Shown in pieces: positions 60,933 to 64,000 of a DNA stretch of 64,000 bases. How positions within the stretch are numbered: position 1 is the stretch's first letter; each line of letters opens with the position of its first letter. This DNA comes from Miltoncostaea sp050249835 (GTDB lineage: Bacteria; Actinomycetota; Thermoleophilia; Miltoncostaeales; Miltoncostaeaceae), in contig JBFWPT010000002.1 in NCBI GenBank assembly GCA_050249835.1, positions 1-64,000 on the forward strand, given 5' to 3'. Below the pieces are notes generated by a model that saw nothing but the letters and a program-made list of their open reading frames with translations, was not told the DNA's origin and searched no databases. The position numbers and the translations under genes were made by a program.

Positions 60933-62447
60933 GTGGTCGCCGCCGGGCATCCCCTCAGCGCGCGCGCCGGGGCGGAGGCCCTCGCGCGCGGGGGCAACGC
61001 CGTGGACGCGGTGTGCGCGGCGGCCTTCGCGGCCGCGGTGGCCGAGAGCCCGCTGACCGGCCCGGGCGCGGGCGGCTTCCTGCTCGCCCGCGCCGCCGAC
61101 GGCACCACCACCCTGCTCGACTTCTTCGTCGCCGTCCCGGGGCTCGGCCCCGCGGGGCGCGCGCTGGACCCCGCCGACCTGGACTCGTTCACCGTCCCGT
61201 TCGGCGGCGCCGATCAGGTGTTCCACATCGGCCCGGCTTCGGTGGCGGTGCCCGGGATGATCGCCGGCCTCGGGGAGGCGGCCGCCCGCCTGGGGCGCCT
61301 GCCGCTGCCCGAGATCGTCGCCCCGGCCGTCGCGCTGGCGCGCGAGGGGGTCGTCCTCAGCCGGCAGGCGGCGTACCTCCACGAGATCCTGCGGGACATG
61401 CTGACCGCCGGCCCCGCCTCGGCCGCGGTCTACGCGCCCGGCGGGCGCCTGCTGGGCGAGGGGGATCGGGTGCGGTTCCCCGACCTGGCGGAGACGCTGC
61501 GCCACCTGGGCGAGGCGGGGCCCGCGACGATGCGCGACGGCCAATTGGCCCAGGAGATCGTGGGCCACCTGGCGGCGGGCGGCGGGCTCGTCACGGCGGA
61601 GGACCTCGCGGGGTACGAGGTCATCGAGCGGGCCCCCCTGTCCATGGACTACCGGGGCACGACGGTCCTGACGAACCCGCCACCCTCCTCCGGGGGCGCG
61701 CTCATCGCGGCGGCGCTGCGGGCGATGGGGGAGGGGCCCGCACCGGCCTCGGTCGTGGACCACTACCGCGCGGTGGTGAGGGCCGGGTGGGCCGCGAACG
61801 CCCTCCGCGACGAGGCGTTCCCCTCGGACCTGCAGGAGGAGGACGCCATGGAGCGCATCTGGGCCCGCAAGCCGGCAGGCTCCACCACGCACGCCAGCGC
61901 GGTGGACGCCGACGGGGGCATGGCGAGCCTGTCGAGCTCCAACGGCTCGGGCTCCGGGGTGATGCCGCCCGGCACGGGGATCCTCCTGAACAACATGCTC
62001 GGTGAGGAGGACCTCAACCCGGGCGGGTTCGGGCGCCTGCCCGCCGGGGTGCGGATGACGTCGATGATGGCGCCGAGCCTGCTGCTGCGGGCCGGGGAGC
62101 CGGTCCTCGCCCTCGGCTCCGCCGGGTCGAACCGGCTGCGGTCGGCCATCCTGCAGACGCTGGTCAGTATCGTGGACGGCGGCATGACGGCGACCGACGC
62201 GGTGCGCCGCCCGCGCGTGCATCCGGAGGGTGACGGGGTGGACGTGGAGGGGGGCGTCCCGGGCGAGGCCGTCGCCGCCCTCGTCGCCGACGGGCACGGC
62301 CTGCGGCGGTGGGGGGAGATGAACCTGTTCTTCGGCGGCGTCTCCGTCGCCGGCCGGGGGCGCGACGGGCTCGAGGGGGCCGGCGACCCGCGCCGGGGCG
62401 GAGGAGCCGCCGCCGTGACCCGAGCCGGAGAGGTGCTTCCACTATGA
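60933..62447 (+). CDS. Gamma-glutamyltransferase family protein, no signal peptide
   Basis: The 504-aa protein has the gamma-glutamyltranspeptidase layout: AAGHPLSARAGAEALARGGNAVDA at the start, GPGAGGFLL, the processing-site nucleophile T318 in GSTTHASAVDADG, and PPGTGILLNNML. It probably self-cleaves at that threonine. Unlike most GGTs it has no signal peptide. GTG 60933 follows the ftsZ stop by 29 bp; no Shine-Dalgarno is visible. It overlaps the next gene. Confidence 0.85.
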   Translation: MVAAGHPLSARAGAEALARGGNAVDAVCAAAFAAAVAESPLTGPGAGGFLLARAADGTTTLLDFFVAVPGLGPAGRALDPADLDSFTVPFGGADQVFHIGPASVAVPGMIAGLGEAAARLGRLPLPEIVAPAVALAREGVVLSRQAAYLHEILRDMLTAGPASAAVYAPGGRLLGEGDRVRFPDLAETLRHLGEAGPATMRDGQLAQEIVGHLAAGGGLVTAEDLAGYEVIERAPLSMDYRGTTVLTNPPPSSGGALIAAALRAMGEGPAPASVVDHYRAVVRAGWAANALRDEAFPSDLQEEDAMERIWARKPAGSTTHASAVDADGGMASLSSSNGSGSGVMPPGTGILLNNMLGEEDLNPGGFGRLPAGVRMTSMMAPSLLLRAGEPVLALGSAGSNRLRSAILQTLVSIVDGGMTATDAVRRPRVHPEGDGVDVEGGVPGEAVAALVADGHGLRRWGEMNLFFGGVSVAGRGRDGLEGAGDPRRGGGAAAVTRAGEVLPL

Positions 62448-62749
62448 CTCACCGTCGAGTCGAGGTTGAGGGTGTGGCCTACGACCTCGATCCGCAGCCC
62501 ATCCGGACGTCTCTCACGGACGGCCCGAGCATGCTGTGGGGCTTCCAGGTGCGCGTCCTCGACCCCGAGGGCATCGAGCTGGGAATCAAGACCTGCTTCG
62601 TGGGCCGCGTCTCCGTGCAGTTCCGGAACGCCGAGGCGCTCGAGGGCCCCATCGAGGACCTCCTCCCCGTCCTCCACGAGCTGGCCTTCGAGAAGATCAC
62701 CCCCCGCCTGGCCGAGGGCGAGACGGGGGACGAGATCCTCTTCGCGTAG
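62444..62749 (+). CDS. Uncharacterised small protein coupled to ggt (101 aa)
   Basis: A compact soluble protein, MTHRRVEVEGVAYDLDPQP at the start and a mixed alpha/beta composition, with LEGPIEDLLPVLHELAFEKI near the C-terminus. ATG 62444 overlaps the ggt stop (ATGA). No known family recognised. The overlap suggests a role linked to the transferase. Confidence 0.6.
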   Translation: MTHRRVEVEGVAYDLDPQPIRTSLTDGPSMLWGFQVRVLDPEGIELGIKTCFVGRVSVQFRNAEALEGPIEDLLPVLHELAFEKITPRLAEGETGDEILFA

Positions 62750-62774
62750 GGCCTGGTGCGGATAGGCGCGGCAG

Positions 62775-63326
62775 GTGGTCCGCTTCCGTGAGCCGGCGAG
62801 GGCGCCGGCGTGGCAGTGGCCGGTCCTCGTCCGGTGCCCTCGTTGCGGTGCCCGCGCGATCGTGGCGGGCGGCTCCGGCACGCCCGTCCGGCTCACATGC
62901 CCGTCCTGTGCGCACGTGCGCGAGTGGGACGGGCAAACCCTCATGTGCGCTCTCCCCGACGGCGGGATCGTGGAGCTCGTGCGCGGCCGCGGCACCGGAC
63001 GATGGCTCGACCCGGCCACGGGACGACAGTGGGTCGGAGACCTTCGATGGCCGGTGGGGCGCGAGGAACACTTCGGTGCGGACCTCTGGCTCCAGGCGAC
63101 CTGCTGCGGGGGGCGTCTGTTGTGGGCGCGGAACGCCGACCACCTCGAGTATCTCGCCGCCTTCGTCGCCGCGGACCTACGGGAGAGCCCGGCCCCGGGA
63201 CCGGGCCGACCCCTTTCCCCGCGATTGCCGGCCTGGCTGCAGGACGCCAAGCACCGCGCCGAGGTGCTGAGCCACCTCGACCGCCTTCGCGAGCGGCTCG
63301 GCGCCGAGGGCGGTTCGCGGTCCTGA
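62775..63326 (+). CDS. Zinc-ribbon protein of unknown function (183 aa)
   Basis: The 183-aa protein has CPRCG and CPSCA spaced by about 20 residues near the N-terminus, a TFIIB-like ribbon, and a later ATCCGG. The rest is Trp- and Asp-rich, with an amphipathic C-terminal helix. GTG 62775 lies 26 bp after the previous gene; TAGGCG six bases upstream resembles the leaderless -10 pattern. No function can be assigned. Confidence 0.55.
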   Translation: MVRFREPARAPAWQWPVLVRCPRCGARAIVAGGSGTPVRLTCPSCAHVREWDGQTLMCALPDGGIVELVRGRGTGRWLDPATGRQWVGDLRWPVGREEHFGADLWLQATCCGGRLLWARNADHLEYLAAFVAADLRESPAPGPGRPLSPRLPAWLQDAKHRAEVLSHLDRLRERLGAEGGSRS

Positions 63327-63396
63327 GGGGTTCTGGTCGCGATGACCTGACCCGGAGCGACGGAGCGCACCCGGGCCGCTCCCACGCCCGGAGCGG

Positions 63397-63717
63397 CTAG
63401 GCGGCCTCGGGCTCCCCGCCGATGACGCCGGCGACGCCTCGGGGGCCGGCGCGGAGGAGTTGGGCGGCGCGGCGGGCGCCGCGGGCGCGGTCGTGGGCGT
63501 CCTTGGCGGCGAGCATGTCGCCGGAGCGCCAGGCCTCGGCGAGCTCGTGCTCGGCGGCGGCGGCCATGCGGTCGAGGGCGTCCGCCTTGCGGACCGACGG
63601 GCTCGTCCGGCGGCGCGCGCGGGGCGGCGCGGCGGCCGCGCCGGGTCGCTCCGCGCCGGGAGGGGCGACGGCGCCGGGGAACAGGAGGAGCTGGCCCTGT
63701 GAGGTGGTCGAACGCAT
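63397..63717 (-). CDS. Small hypothetical protein (106 aa)
   Basis: From ATG 63715-63717 the product begins MRSTTSQGQLLLFPGAVAPPG and then has a Pro/Arg-rich stretch and an Ala-rich helix (KADALDRMAAAAEHELAEAWRSGDMLAAKDAHDR, given as two parts KADALDRMAAAAEHEL and AWRSGDMLAAKDAHDR). The end is GVAGVIGGEPEAA. An earlier in-frame ATG would add residues of weak coding quality, so I prefer this start. Not recognised. Confidence 0.5.
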   Translation of the reverse strand: MRSTTSQGQLLLFPGAVAPPGAERPGAAAAPPRARRRTSPSVRKADALDRMAAAAEHELAEAWRSGDMLAAKDAHDRARGARRAAQLLRAGPRGVAGVIGGEPEAA

Positions 63718-63816
63718 GTTCGTAGTGTGCCACCCGGCTCGGACGGAACCGGGGTCGCGCAGGGCCGGGACGGCAAAGCCCCGGCCAAGGATCATCCGAT
63801 CACCGGCCGGACCGGG

Positions 63817-64000
63817 TCAGCGGCGGCGGAGGTCCTCGGGGGCGAGGGGGTCCGGGCCGGGGCCGGCCTCACGGACCGTCACCGGCCCGCCGTCGTGCGG
63901 CACGTGGACCACCATGTGGTGGCCGACGCCGGGGAGCTCGAAGCGGAAGGCCCAGTCGGATGCGGTCCAGCCGGCGACGCGCAACGCCGCCGAGCCCGCG
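63817..64000 (-). CDS. Unidentified protein, C-terminal fragment
   Basis: A reverse-strand reading frame enters from the right edge; the TGA is at 63817-63819. The 60 visible residues include WAFRFELPGVGHHMVVHVPHD and end DPLAPEDLRRR. Codon use is strongly GC3-biased like real genes here. The family cannot be named from the fragment. Confidence 0.45.
   Translation of the reverse strand, partial: AGSAALRVAGWTASDWAFRFELPGVGHHMVVHVPHDGGPVTVREAGPGPDPLAPEDLRRR

Overview
The window is high-GC DNA with dense coding, many GTG/TTG starts and long runs of 1-14 bp gene overlaps. Its gene content points to a flagellated, Gram-positive-type actinobacterium: GlgE/TreS-Mak alpha-glucan pathway, leaderless-looking starts, NarL-type two-component pair, and a complete flagellar export/chemotaxis set. 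A deep-branching lineage such as Thermoleophilia is my best guess. That is an inference; no rRNA is present to confirm it.

Region 1 (1-24.5 kb) is motility. It opens with the 3' end of fliR, then carries a chemotaxis set (cheY, cheB, cheR, cheW, cheA, cheC, cheD) and flhB-flhA-flhF followed by a PilZ protein and four uncharacterised short genes. The locus is interrupted twice: by about 7 kb of unrelated genes after fliR (a TetR-controlled module with a MenB/BadI-like crotonase and a GlcD-type flavoprotein, plus hypothetical and secreted proteins) and by a class II Fic protein between cheD and flhB. A reverse-strand gene of the YyaC (DUF1256) family lies between cheW and cheA. Two near-identical sigma-28 (FliA)-type promoters precede cheY and cheA, and large hairpins lie between cheY/cheB and cheB/cheR. 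An L,D-transpeptidase ends the block.

Region 2 (24.5-47 kb) is dominated by trehalose/alpha-glucan metabolism. A TreS-maltokinase fusion lies at 26.7-30.1 kb. A tightly overlapping reverse-strand operon glgE-glgB-treZ-glgX-treY lies at 35.4-45.3 kb, with malQ divergent from it. Together they encode trehalose to maltose to maltose-1-phosphate to glucan, glucan branching and debranching, and glucan to trehalose. Between them sit hflX, a PhoX-type phosphatase with a PHO-box-like direct repeat, a TetR/SMR (SugE/Gdx-like) divergent pair with a clear operator candidate, and a D-Ala-D-Ala carboxypeptidase.

Region 3 (47-56 kb) holds an oxidoreductase, a degenerate metallo-beta-lactamase-like protein, a two-gene ABC exporter, a lipoprotein, a complete FecBCD-type siderophore ABC importer and the HtpX protease.

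Region 4 (56-64 kb) holds a histidine kinase/LuxR-type regulator pair, a lone peptidoglycan-binding domain and an overlapping operon parA-ftsZ-ggt-hypothetical. The FtsZ here lacks the usual C-terminal peptide. GGGGAT repeats lie upstream. The window ends with zinc-ribbon and small uncharacterised proteins and a partial reverse-strand gene.
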